Origin: Morinoia aosen
Taxonomy: Eukaryota > Arthropoda > Malacostraca > Amphipoda > Talitridae
Assembly (NCBI GenBank): GCA_030386875.1
Contig: CM059577.1
Location: 22,207,038-22,271,037 of the forward strand
Length of the DNA stretch: 64,000 nt
Direction: 5' to 3'
The stretch's first letter is position 1, and the number at the start of each line of letters is the position of its first letter. The position numbers and the translations under genes are program-made. This document shows positions 1-11,200 of the stretch, one piece after another. The notes under the pieces are model-generated. The model was not told the origin of the DNA and did no database searches. It was given only the letters and a program-made list of their open reading frames with translations.

Positions 1-437
1 AGAATGTAGTTCCCTTACAGACTGTAGTTCCCTTATAGACTGTAGTTCCCTTGCAGACTGTAGTTCCCTTACAGACTGTAGTTCCCTTACAGACTGTAGT
101 TCCCTTGCAGACTGTACTTCCCTTACAGACTGTAGTTCCCTTGCAGACTGTAGTTCCTTTGCAGACTGTAGTTCCCTTACAGACTGTAGTTCCCTTACAG
201 ACTGTAGTTCCCTTGCAGACTGTAGTTCCCTTGCAGACTGTAGTTTCCTTGCCGACTGTAGTTCCCTTACAGACTGTAGTTCCCTTGCAGACTGTAGTTC
301 CCTTACAGACTGTAGTTCCCTTGCAGACTGTAGTTCCCTTGCAGACTGTAGTTCCCTTGCAGACTGTAGTTCCCTTGCAGACTGTAGTTCCCTTACAGAC
401 TGTAGTTCCCTCACAGACTGTAGTTCCCTTGCAGACT
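1..437. repeat. 18-bp minisatellite
   Basis: About 24 copies of GACTGTAGTTCCCTTRCA; the array runs off the left edge. Eighteen is a multiple of three, so it is open as a six-residue QTVVPL repeat. That frame is not taken as a gene. Confidence 0.97.
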
Positions 438-1860
438 CAATACAACAAGACCGGCACGCCGGGCTGTGGTGTGTGACGCAGCTGTGGCCGGACTGTTGAC
501 TGGCTTCACTGGTCGGTCCGCATGTGGTGTGCTGCTTACTGAGGTCAATGTGGAGTGTGATGTTTCTGTATAGTGAGTTCTGAAGGACGTATGATGAACG
601 GGAATAGGTGGAAGTATGATGAGCGGTGAGGTATTGAAGTATTTTTAATGAATGACGATATAAAAAGGTGTTTTTAATGAACGGGGAGGTATGGAAGTAT
701 AATGAACTGTGAGATTAGGAAGAATGCTAAGCAAATCTGGAAAATAAACTATCGCTCCTTTTCATTTATCAACCCTCAGGGGAATGAAATTATTGTATCT
801 ATGAGAATTGGCAACCTCGGGGGGAATACGTGAGGTCCCGAGGAGGGAGTTAGCAAGGTCTTATTTTTATTGATATAAGATAAGTTTTCTCATTTGTTAT
901 GGACCATCTTTTTCGATCATTGTTTTCCTGTTTTTTAGCGCCTATTATTTTCTTTTTCAACTTATATAGAATTTCTTGTCTTTCTTTCTCCACTTGTTGT
1001 TTTTGTGTGGAGAGCTTTTTGTGAGAACATACCTCGTGCATAGAGTCCTCATTCACTTGAATACGAGTATATAGTACCTTAATTTTTCCATCGTTAATAA
1101 TAATGTATTCCTTTGCTGTGGTTTAAAAAGCTCAAATAACTTTTAGACTTATTCTGTTATTTATTCAATTGCATTGGCATGAGATGCAGCAATTTTCGCG
1201 TTTGGGAATGCTTTGTCACTAAATTTAATCGCTTAAATTTTTTTTAGTAGGATTTTCTTCTTTTTATTTGTTTTTCTCAGACCCGTCCAATTTTATTCGG
1301 TAATGTGAGAAAGGGAGGGAGGGAAGGAGGGAGGAGGAGGTAGATGGGGAGGAGGGGACGAGACATGGAGGGGGAGTAAAGCGGGTCGACTTGAGGCCAA
1401 AACTGGAGCACAGAATTGCAGTACCGGGACCGTTGTGAAGAAGGGGCAAACAAAGATCTGCGGTGTAAAAAATGTCAACAGAAATGCTAACGAACAACCA
1501 AGAAACCAAAAATATCATTGATTCCTAAATCACGATAGGTTTCGCTGGAGCAGCTCAGGGCGCAATAGGAAGAAGAACTGAAGCATTCCAGCTTCAGGAG
1601 GCGCCTGCGTGAACTGCGAGAAACAGAGCCAGGGAAGTACGCTTGTGTTGACCAATCTTGACTAGCACGCCCTGTTGGCAAAAGCCGCGACAGGTGTAGT
1701 AGTAGTGGCATCAATATCAATAACGTGAGTGTTAATAATACTCGCTGAGGCCACAGAAGCAATAACTGCAACAGGAAGAGTGGCGTCTACAGGACGGTGG
1801 CAGCAACGTGACCGTAGCGGTGACTGCAGCAGAAATAAGAGCTAAAGTATCAAAAAAACT
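438..1860. other. Gene-free stretch with purine tract
   Basis: No exon recognised. It holds one copy of the dispersed ~300-bp repeat (773-1,080) and a GGGA/GGAGG purine tract at 1,309-1,375. The rest looks unique and AT-rich. Confidence 0.5.
773..1080 (+). repeat. Dispersed repeat family 1, copy a
   Basis: Ordered landmarks shared by all copies are ATTGTATCTATG, a GTCCCGAG-like block, a TGTTATGGACCATCTTTTTC-like block, CTTCTTCAAC-like pyrimidines, GTGAGAACA, GCATAGA and a final ACTAAATGGTG-like end (weak here). Confidence 0.65.
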
Positions 1861-1863
1861 TTA

Positions 1864-2400
1864 ATGATAGTGTCAGCGGTAGTATCAGCACCATTACCTC
1901 CACCAACAACATCACAACCAAGAAGAACTTCAGCACAACCAACACCATCAGCTCCAACAACATCAGCACTACAACCCCCTACACCACCAGCAACATCATC
2001 ACCAAAATCATCTCCATCAATAACATCAGTACCACCACCACCAACATCACCAACACCACACCACCAGCACCATCAGCACCACCAACATCATCATCTCTAC
2101 CACTATTATCATCATAATCAACAACATCAGCACCACCACTCACACCACCACCACCAACATCATCATCACCAATAACATCATAACATTATCATCAATACTA
2201 CCAACATCATCATTATCAATAACATCAACACCAATAACATCAGCGCCACCACCACAACATCAGCATCACCACCAACATCACAATCACCACAACATCATTA
2301 CTACCAACATCACCGCTACCACCAACATCAGCACCACCACCACCACCACCACAGCACCACCACCACCACCACCACAGCACCACCACACCGCAGCCAGCGA
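1864..2400. repeat. CAC/CAT/CAA trinucleotide-rich block
   Basis: Imperfect runs of CACCAC, CATCAC and CAACAT, with a nearly pure CAC run at 2,330-2,385. A G run at 2,470-2,484 follows. The open frames here (His/Pro/Thr-rich) are compositional artefacts. Confidence 0.9.
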
Positions 2401-2602
2401 GGGAGCATTAAAGGGGTGCTGTGCTTTCGGTGCCTGCGCCGCCCCTCTCATGGGGGGAGGGGAGGCACCAGGGGGGGGGGGGGCTGATGGCACCAGCAAT
2501 ATCAGCAATAAAAGCTGTAGACAAGCTGCCGCCTGTTGGCTCTGGCTCGTGTTGGTGCTTTTGTTGCTGTTTTTGTTGCTTCTTCTTGTTGCGATTGTTT
2601 CT

Positions 2603-2720
2603 GTTACTGTTTTGAAATAATGCACCTATCGACTTCAAATTGTAACTTCAACGAAAAATTAAAAAATTCTTTCGCTTGAGAGTAATTTGAAGTCGACAGG
2701 TGCATTATTTCGACAGTTAC
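2603..2720. repeat. Inverted repeat (hairpin, ~40-bp arms)
   Basis: Arms 2,603-2,647 and 2,681-2,720 share AAATAATGCACCT and CGACTTCAAATT in inverted orientation, with a ~33-bp AT-rich loop. Possibly a small MITE-like element or a remnant of a longer palindrome. Confidence 0.7.
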
Positions 2721-2999
2721 AAGTGGGTGAACTTTTGTGTCGCATTGGCGGCGGGGCTTATCTGGAAAATATCCGCTTATTGTTGTTGTTTCTGTCGCTA
2801 TGGCTTCTTGGTGCTGTTTTCGTGGTTATTTTTATTTTGTTGCTTCTGTTGCTGCCATGGTTACATTGTCTGCTGCTGTTACTACAACCAAGTGCAGTGA
2901 GTGTTGATGCTGTCTGCATGTTGTGCCTGCTGCTCTTCCTGCTGGCGCTGTCACTAATGCAGCAGCTGCGGACGCTCCGAGACGCGGTTGTCAACATTT

Positions 3000-3470
3000 G
3001 AGCTTCGCTGGGTAAAACATTTTAAAAAAATGCGTAAAATATTACGCAAACATTTTAATTAAAAAACTCGGAAACGTTCCTTAAAAGATAATTTAAAAAA
3101 CGTACCTTAAAAGTACATGAAAACCAAGCTGGTTGGTTTTGTGCCAACGCCAATAAAAACAATTTGGTTTTGTGCCAACTTTAATGAAAATATATTTTTT
3201 ATGGTTTTCTTTTCCTTCCTTCCGCGGTTCTCTCAGCTCTTCAGTGTGTGCACACATGAGGTGTGCGTGCAGAGTTCCAGTTTCAGATTCTCACGCACAG
3301 AGCTGCCATGTGTGGCGCACGTGTGAGCTGTGTACGCGCACACAGACTTCACGTAGTGCCTTCCGTGTGTGACTTTTCTGCCTTCGTCAAGATAGCGTCA
3401 GCTCGCCTCACGTGCACAATTTTCCATTGACTTGAGGTTTTATTTCTAGCTTTGCATTCCGTGTTGTGAA
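3000..3470. other. Gene-free stretch before the 26-bp array
   Basis: AT-rich start with short repeats of TGGTTTTGTGCCAAC, then ordinary unique sequence. No exon is recognised. Confidence 0.4.
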
Positions 3471-3471
3471 G

Positions 3472-4757
3472 CAGTTTAGTTATATCGTGTGATGGAACAG
3501 TTTAGTTATATCGTGTGATGGAACAGTTTAGTTATATCGTGTGATGGAACAGTTTAGTTATATCGTGTGATGGAACAGTTTAGTTATATCGTGTGATGGA
3601 ACAGTTTAGTTATATCGTGTGATGGAACAGTTTAGTTATATCGTGTGGTGGAACAGTTTACTTATATCGTGTGGTGGAACAGTTTAGTTATATCGTGTGA
3701 TGGAACAGTTTAGTTATATCGTGTGATGGAACAGTTTAGTTATATCGTGTGATGGAACAGTTTAGTTATATCGTGTGATGGAACAGTTTAGTTATATCGT
3801 GTGATGGAACAGTTTAGTTATATCGTGTGATGGAACAGTTTAGTTATATCGTGTGATGGAGCAGTTTAGTTATATCGTGTGGTGGAACAGTTTAGTTATA
3901 TCGTGTGATGGAACAGTTTAGTTATATCGTGTGGTGGAACAGTTTAGTTATATCGTGTGGTGGAACAGTTTAGTTATATCGTGTGGTGGAACAGTTTAGT
4001 TATATCGTGTGATGGAACAGTTTATTTATATCGTGTGATGGAACAGTTTAGTTATATCGTGTGATGGAACAGTTTAGTTATATCGTGTGATGGAACAGTT
4101 TAGTTATATCGTGTGATGGAACAGTTTAGTTATATCGTGTGATGGAACAGTTTAGTTATATCGTGTGGTGGAACAGTTTAGTTATATCGTGTGATGGAAC
4201 AGTTTAGTTATATCGTGTGGTGGAACAGTTTAGTTATATCGTGTGATGGAACAGTTTAGTTATATCGTGTGATGGAACAGTTTAGTTATATCGTGTGGTG
4301 GAACAGTTTAGTTATATCGTGTGATGGAACAGTTTAGTTATATCGTGTGATGGAACAGTTTAGTTATATCGTGTGGTGGAACAGTTTAGTTTCATCGTGT
4401 GGTGCCACAGATCAGTTTCGTCGTGTGGTGGAACAGTTCAGTTCCATCGTGTGGTGGAACAGTTCAGTTCCATCGTGTGGTGGAACAGATCAGTTCCATC
4501 GTGTGGTGGAACAGATCAGTTCCATTGTGTGGTGGAACAGTTCAGTTCCATCGTGTGGTGGAACAGATCAGTTTCATCGTGTGGTGGAACAGATCAGTTC
4601 CATCGTGTGGTGGAACAGTTCAGTTCCATTGTGTGGTGGAACAGTTCAGTTCCATCGTGTGGTGGAACAGTTCAGTTCCATCGTGTGGTGGAACAGATCA
4701 GTTTCTTGGTGTGGTGGAACAGTTCAGTTTCTTGGTGTGGTGGAACAGTTTAGTTTT
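3472..4757. repeat. 26-bp minisatellite with two sequence blocks
   Basis: About 49 copies. Block 1 (to ~4,385) is TTTAGTTATATCGTGTGATG plus GAACAG. Block 2 (to 4,757) is TTCAGTTCCATCGTGTGGTG plus GAACAG. Because 26 is not a multiple of three, block 2 is open in all three forward frames. Confidence 0.97.
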
Positions 4758-7420
4758 ACTATAAAATGAACTATTTGTCTTTTTTCAAATAAGGGCAGCA
4801 ATTTTGAGCGAGTTTATTCACGGCGTGGCAGCGAAGTCTCAGTGCAGGTTTAATATAAATAAGTATAAATAAGTTACATAATAAGTTTAATGTTATAAAT
4901 ATTATTTATTTATTGCGTCATCCTGAACATTGTTTTTAAATCGCAGTTAGCCGTGCATAACATCGGATAACCTGCTATCGGATGCAATTTATGAACATGA
5001 ATAAAAAAAGTTTATTCTTTGCTCTGTAATATTTTCCGGCTACGTCCCGCTGCAGGGTGATCAAACATGAGTCACTATTTCCAATAGTTCAAAATTGTCA
5101 CTCATGCTAGATCACCCTGTACCATTGGTTACAAATCTCGCTCAGCGGTGCATGGCAGTGTGTCACCTCATATATTCATGCAGCAACTCGATGTACTGAA
5201 GCCGTGAGAATTTCTTCCGCTCTACTCTTCACTGCTTAGCGAGGGAAGCGCGCACCTTTGTTTCTATATCGCCGGGTCATTTTGCGTACTGGAGAGTCGT
5301 TTGCATTACGCTCGTCTGTACTAGGGTGTTCTCCTTGCAAGCCTGTATGTGTGTTTTATGAGAACAGCTCATGTTTTTGTATGAAAGTGGCTTACGCATT
5401 TTGAATGGAAGTAGCGCCAGCCAATTGAATATTGCAAACTGTAGGATGCATCAGTGCAGTAGGCATACGCAGGTCTTCGTACAGCCAGCAGGTAGGGAAT
5501 AAAATATTTTTATTGCTTCTAGAGAGTTTCAGAATCTGCGTTGGAAGAATACGAAATTTTGAAATCCAAGTGTGGCGTTTGTGTTTATAAGGCTACTGCA
5601 TTTTTAAGGTCCGTTTTCCAGTTGCTTGTGTACACGCATTTTCCTTTCAGATGAGAGCTTCCAAATAAGAAGGGAAAGTAGCACTCAAAACCGGCCAGCA
5701 GCTGTGAAGTGTCGCAAAGTGGGGAATTCTGTAAAAAGTGAATACTTTGAAGAAGTGAGTTGAAGGTTGCAGAAAATCTTCATCCAGTTGGCCAGCCTTT
5801 TAAAAAAACCCTTGTTGAACAGAGTGAGCAAATTGTGCTGTAAGTGAACAAAAGAAACCAGCTGTTGTGCGAGTGACCTTACTGAAAATGTGGACATTGA
5901 ACTGAAATTTTTTGAACTAAATGGAAGAAGTATCATCAAGCAGTGTTGTCATCGCCGTCTGCTCAGGCAACGGAAGGTTGAAAATGTTGAATAAATTACT
6001 TCCTAATAATCGAAATATTTAATAGTAGAATCATTAAAATAATTTCCTTTAAGTTGCGGAATTTTTAACCAAAATAGCCATTTCCGATTCAATTTCCCGT
6101 AAATTTATGAGCCCCAACATTTTATTCATCGAGTGGCTTTGCTTGTGAAGGTACTTTGCCTGTTGGTGCGGGCATGAAAGTTCATTCTTTACTTTCTATG
6201 TCAAAATTTTCCTTTAATCTAGAGTTGGGTAGCGAGGCCATGGGACGGCTCTCTCCTCTTCAGTGTGCTAAAATATTTGCTAAATTGAGACCGAGTATTG
6301 GTGCAGTTCAAGGGAAAATATAAAATAAAGTCCATAATAAACGTTCATTAAAAAATATTGGGAAAAATTTCATGAGGAAAGTAAAGAATTCTGAATGCAG
6401 TGGCTCATACTAGAGAAAAACTTGACGCGGAAACATGAACTCAAATTGACCCTGGTGTTTAAATTCTTTAAAGAATTTATTTAAATTCGTTTGATTAGCA
6501 GAGCAGAAGTGATGCGCAGTTCCATCTAAAGGAGACTCAGAAATGAAATTTGAGTTTGTTGTGAGTGTGACAACTTGCGTGATAGAACATCGCAACTGAA
6601 CATGAGAAGCAAATACCAGGAAGCAGATTAAAGCAAAGTCTTAAAACTAGAATGAAGTAAGCGAAAGATGTTAATTACAATTACCATGAGTGAGTTATGA
6701 AGGTTGGAGGAGTGGAGGAAACTTGGGGGAGCAGGAGGAGCGAGGAGAGCGGCCGAGGACGCTAACACCATCGCCCCACTTGGAGCATGACGAGCGAGCT
6801 GGTGCTCTCAACCTCCCCGTCACAATCTGGGTTACACGCATCAAGTTCGGTGTAGTTCCTCCAGCTCTGTCACGAGTCTGATGTTGTGTGGCCTGCCGCA
6901 ATGCAAGCGTGGACGGCACGATACGAGCAAACTTGTATAGCGGTTATGATATAGGAAACCCCGCGGTCATATTCTCAGCCGATTTAATTTTTATCGATGG
7001 AACTGGCTAATTTCCATAGGCAGGCATTTTTGTAACTAAATGATAAATCAGTTCATCAAAATCGACCTCAAAAGACATTTAGTCAGGGATATCAATCAAA
7101 TGACGTTCAGGCACAAGTGTACATCCAATGCACCCGCAAGGAGTGAACTAGGTACTTTCGCTTCCTCACGCCCGCAAGAATATGTAATTTCAACCCGTGC
7201 TAGCACCATTCGATGTTAAAACTAACAAACATCAAATGTTACTTTTAATATGAAAATCAATGAGCTCAAAATGAATTCATTTATCCTAACTTCTCCCGTT
7301 TTGTTTACTGTGCCAATGACAAACAATAATTATTATTGTTTTTTCTTTAATGGCGGTGGCCAACACTCCAGCTTCTGTGAAGGAATGCCAAACTAAACCT
7401 TTAAGCCGTTAGGCCTTCAG
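4758..7420. other. Upstream flank of gene 1, no gene seen
   Basis: Mostly AT-rich unique sequence. A hairpin lies at 5,053-5,119. I could not place a promoter or 5' untranslated exon for gene 1, though one may lie here. Confidence 0.4.
5053..5119. repeat. Short inverted repeat
   Basis: CAGGGTGATCAAACATGAGT is mirrored by ACTCATGCTAGATCACCCTG, with a ~27-bp loop. It is MITE-like in size but no target duplication was confirmed. Confidence 0.6.
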
Positions 7421-7423
7421 CAG

Positions 7424-7615
7424 TTCAACCCGCGGGAGTCGAACATCGATGAAGAGCGACGGTGTTCGAAAAATTATGGCTCATGACATCGCGATCATAA
7501 ATTTCAATCTCCATTGGGAATAACACGATTATTTGTGGAGATCGTAGACACCTGACACGCGAGTCAGAAGGAGGTAATCTCCAACAACTCCGCGCAGTGC
7601 TTTTCATTAGCCGAG
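7424..7615. repeat. Dispersed repeat family 2, copy 1
   Basis: Shares CATCGATGAAGAGCGA, a TTTCAATCTCC block and ATCGTAGACACC-like text with 9,390-9,555 in the same order and orientation. Confidence 0.6.
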
Positions 7616-7984
7616 TTTAATAAAAGAAAATTCCTTAACTGCGATGCGGAACGTCACACGGAACTGTTACACGGCACTGTTATCACGTTAGCGGGTTCAG
7701 TTATGGTGTTACCGCTATCATAGCGGGGTGAGTTAGGGTATTACTTCCATGATAAACAAACATTATTATAAAGGGTCAAGTCAACTCTTTAAATTGGGCA
7801 AGTCTCAAAGTATTTATATCGGACAAAGTCAAGTTACAACATCTTTCAATTGGTCATCTTCAAGTAATTATAGCGGGTAAGTTCATCATTTACCGTCAAT
7901 GGATTACAGCTTATCAATAAAGTCAACGTCAAAATCTCCTGACAGAAGAAGTTGTCGCGTCACTTCAGTGTAACTCCGCGGAGA

Positions 7985-8062
7985 CTCTCACGCCACATGC
8001 TGGAATCGAACTCGCGACCTTGCTACCTCACGTCACAAAGTAAAGGGTTGACTACCACCGCA
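7985..8062 (-). mobile_element. tRNA-derived SINE head just upstream of gene 1 exon 1
   Basis: The minus strand carries a B box GAGTTCGATTCC (8,002-8,013) and, at tRNA-like spacing, an A-box-like GGTGGTAGTCAACC (8,046-8,059). This is the pattern of arthropod tRNA-related SINEs. It ends 40 nt before the gene 1 start codon. Confidence 0.5.
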
Positions 8063-8101
8063 CACCTCTCGGGGGCCCAGGGTTGAGCCCCCGTGTCCGG
8101 C

Positions 8102-8206
8102 ATGAGCTGCGGGACCCCCTCGTCGGGCCCCAGTAAGGGGTCCATCAAGGGCTTCCTGGACGTTAAAATCCCTGCCAGAAAACGCAAGAGCATCTCCTTA
8201 TTCCGG
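8102..8206 (+). CDS. Gene 1 exon 1: PH domain N-terminus
   Basis: Thirty-five codons from ATG at 8102; an in-frame TGA at 8084-8086 blocks extension upstream unless an unseen acceptor is used. A purine sits at -3 of the ATG. The exon ends TTCCGG|GTGAGG in phase 0 and encodes a Gly/Ser leader, then GFLDVK, the usual first strand of a PH domain. A long G run begins at the donor. Confidence 0.75.
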
Positions 8207-11200
8207 GTGAGGGGGGGGGGGGGGGAGAGGGGGAGGTTGCTATGGGGTCAGCAGGGGAGGGGGGGAGGCAGGGAGGGGAGGCAACTGGGGAGAGGAGGAC
8301 GGATGGGGACAGGGACGATGAGGGAGACTAGGAGGCTTAGGGGAGGATGGAAAAAGAAGCCGGATGAGTTCGGGGAATATTAGAGGCAGAAAAGGCTTGT
8401 GCTGTTGTTTATTCGAGTCGTGCCTTTTGCGCCATTGAACGATGACATTGAATCTTTTGTAATAGTGTAATGTCGTTGTACAGTTCATGAGTTATGTGTC
8501 ATTTAGGGTTATTAATGAAAAACCAAGCTGTTTTACCTATATATGTAAATGATAAGTTATTTCTAACTAATGAGAAATTATTTGGTAATACATGTGTATA
8601 CTAAATCATATTTTACCAACAGATTTAAAGTATAAAATCATCGATTAGGTCAACGTCAGAGTACAATATGAAAATCTGGTCTTGCAGGTGCAAGTGTGGA
8701 AGCGGCGGTGCTGGGTGGTGGTGAGGGGGGACCGCTCCCCCGCAGACTCGTCATCCACGGGGGGCGTGGCGACCCCCACTGCCCCCGCCACCCCCACCCG
8801 ACCCCCCGCAAAGCAGGGCAACGAGGCAACCACATCCTCCAGCTCAGGTGAGGCGGCAGTCGCGAGCTCTGGCGGTGTGTGGGTCTGTGCGTGTCGTGCA
8901 GCGCTGCAGGCATGACTTGTGCGGTGCATGAATTCTCGCAATGCCTTCATGATGGCTTAAATAATCGTAAATCCATTCAAATTCCATGAAAGGCATCATT
9001 TGTTGAAATCTATGCATCGAATGAATTTTTTTCTCTATTTCTTTAAAATTATTTTTAAATAAATGTTAGCACCGGTAATTGTGGGCATATTAAACGATTA
9101 ATTACCTTATTTCCTTTATGATAGACGGTGAAACATATAATTTTTCTCTAGAAGCAGTCACTGTAAGGTTGCTACTCTTCATAACGTAGAGGCAGACATG
9201 AGTCAAATTTTCCCCCGAAGGCGACACAACCCATAACATCGTGCGGCAAAAATGAGTCATGCCTTCAAAGGAAGCAGAAACTCATGAGATTATTGGTCAG
9301 AAATCAGTCATACCTTTGAACTGAGACTACCATACATGACATACGCCAGAAATAAATAAATCATCTCTTCATGACGCAACTACAAAAATTACAGCACGTT
9401 AACTCATCGATGAAGAGCGATTGGGACCCAAAAATTGCGCATCCTTACATTGTGATCATCAATTTCAATCTCCTCAGTAAATTGTTCAATTTTTTGTCGC
9501 GATCGCAGACACAAGACTTACTTTCAGATGGAGGTACTCTTCAGCAACCCCCTTCTTATTCCCTTCAGAAACATATAGCTGTTATATCTATTGGAATCAG
9601 TGCTCACTGAGAAAAATGTGAGGTCTCAAGTTGAGGGCTAGGTAGGCCTTCTTTTTGTTGAACTAGAATAAGTTTTCGTGCTTAGCTACAAACCATCTTT
9701 TTTCGGTCTATTGCTCTCCTGTCTTCAGTACTTACTATTTTCTTCTTCATCATAACCTTTTTCCTTTATGCGCAGTGGATTTTGTGCGGGGACACATTTT
9801 GTGCATAGATTCTGTGTCCCCTTACCTCCATACTAAATGGTACCAACATCTTTCAATGGTAAATGGTCTTTCAACATCTTCGAGGTTGTTAGCTAGGCTG
9901 AAATTAACTTCTAATCTAATCAGAATTCCTGACGCACCTCTCACGTATCTCTGGCGTATCTCCCACGTATCTCTGATACATCTCTCACGTATCTCTGGCG
10001 TATCTCCCACGTATCTCTGATACATCTCTCACGTATCTCTGATACATCTCTCACGGATCTGTGACACATCTCTAGCGCATCTATCATGTATCTCTCACGT
10101 ATCTCTGACACATCTCCAACGTATCCCTGACGTATCTCGCTGAGCTCGCTACAGTAGCCCTCCCCCTCAGGCGGCGCGATCAGCCTCAGCGTGGAGATCT
10201 ACACGCGGCACGAGGGCAGCAACCAGCCCACCGAGGGCACCATCCTGCACATCGACCTCGTGCACAAGATCAGACGCGCCAAGTCCAAGTAAATTTTGGG
10301 TCGCTCCCCCTGTGGGGGTGATGCTGTTTTCATTTTTTTTAGGGAGGGGGGGACGGTAAAGTAGTAGGGAATTTGGTACCGGCAGCTCTGACATTTGTAT
10401 AGATTTACTGGAAACGGTTGTTGACAGTATGTAGACCTGCTAGCGTCAGCTGAAAGAAAACGAGCAACGACTGTAGGATGTACTCGCAGATAGACCAGCT
10501 GACAACTGATGTTAAATAAATATAGCATACTCCCACAACCGCTCTAATATATAGGGGAAATTTCAGAATACATTTGTAAAATATAGGACTCCGATGACAC
10601 ATTCAAAATGGAGGACTTTCTGACAGCAGCTGGGGAATATAGCTCAACTCCCCAGTCTAACTTTTTTGCCACCTGCATGCATTCAGGCGGCGAAAAAGTT
10701 AGACTGGGTCATAGACGATGGTTTTAAAATACAAATGACTCACCAGTATTTTCTATAAAACAAAGGAGTACTTACTACCTTTTATTAAAATTCGGTCATA
10801 GAGGTGTAGCAGGTATCTTACGTCAAGAAAATTGTGTCATGCTCAGTAGACTAAGTTTAAAATTTTGGCTAAGCTTTCTATAATTAATTTCATAGCCAGA
10901 ATGTGGCGTGCCGATACTCAAATCAGAGATGTACTCTGAGTCCCCACAGTGTATCATAGTCCCCACAGTGTATCATTGTCCCCACAGCGTATCATAGTCC
11001 CACTGCGTATCATAGTCCCACAGTGTATCATAGTCCCCACAGTGTATCATGGTCCCCACAGTGTATCATAATTCCCACAGTGTATCATAGTCCCTTCAGC
11101 GTATCATAGTCTCACAGTGTATCATAGTCCCCACAGTGTATCATAGTCCCATGTGTATCATAGTCCCACAGTGTATCATACTCCCCACAGTGTATGGGAG

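Noticed and set aside
1864-2175. His/Pro-rich 103-codon frame
   Set aside because: Pure trinucleotide low-complexity sequence with no exon signals.
3472-4757. CRISPR-like regular repeats
   Set aside because: Units are contiguous with no unique spacers, and the DNA is clearly eukaryotic; this holds for all arrays in the window.
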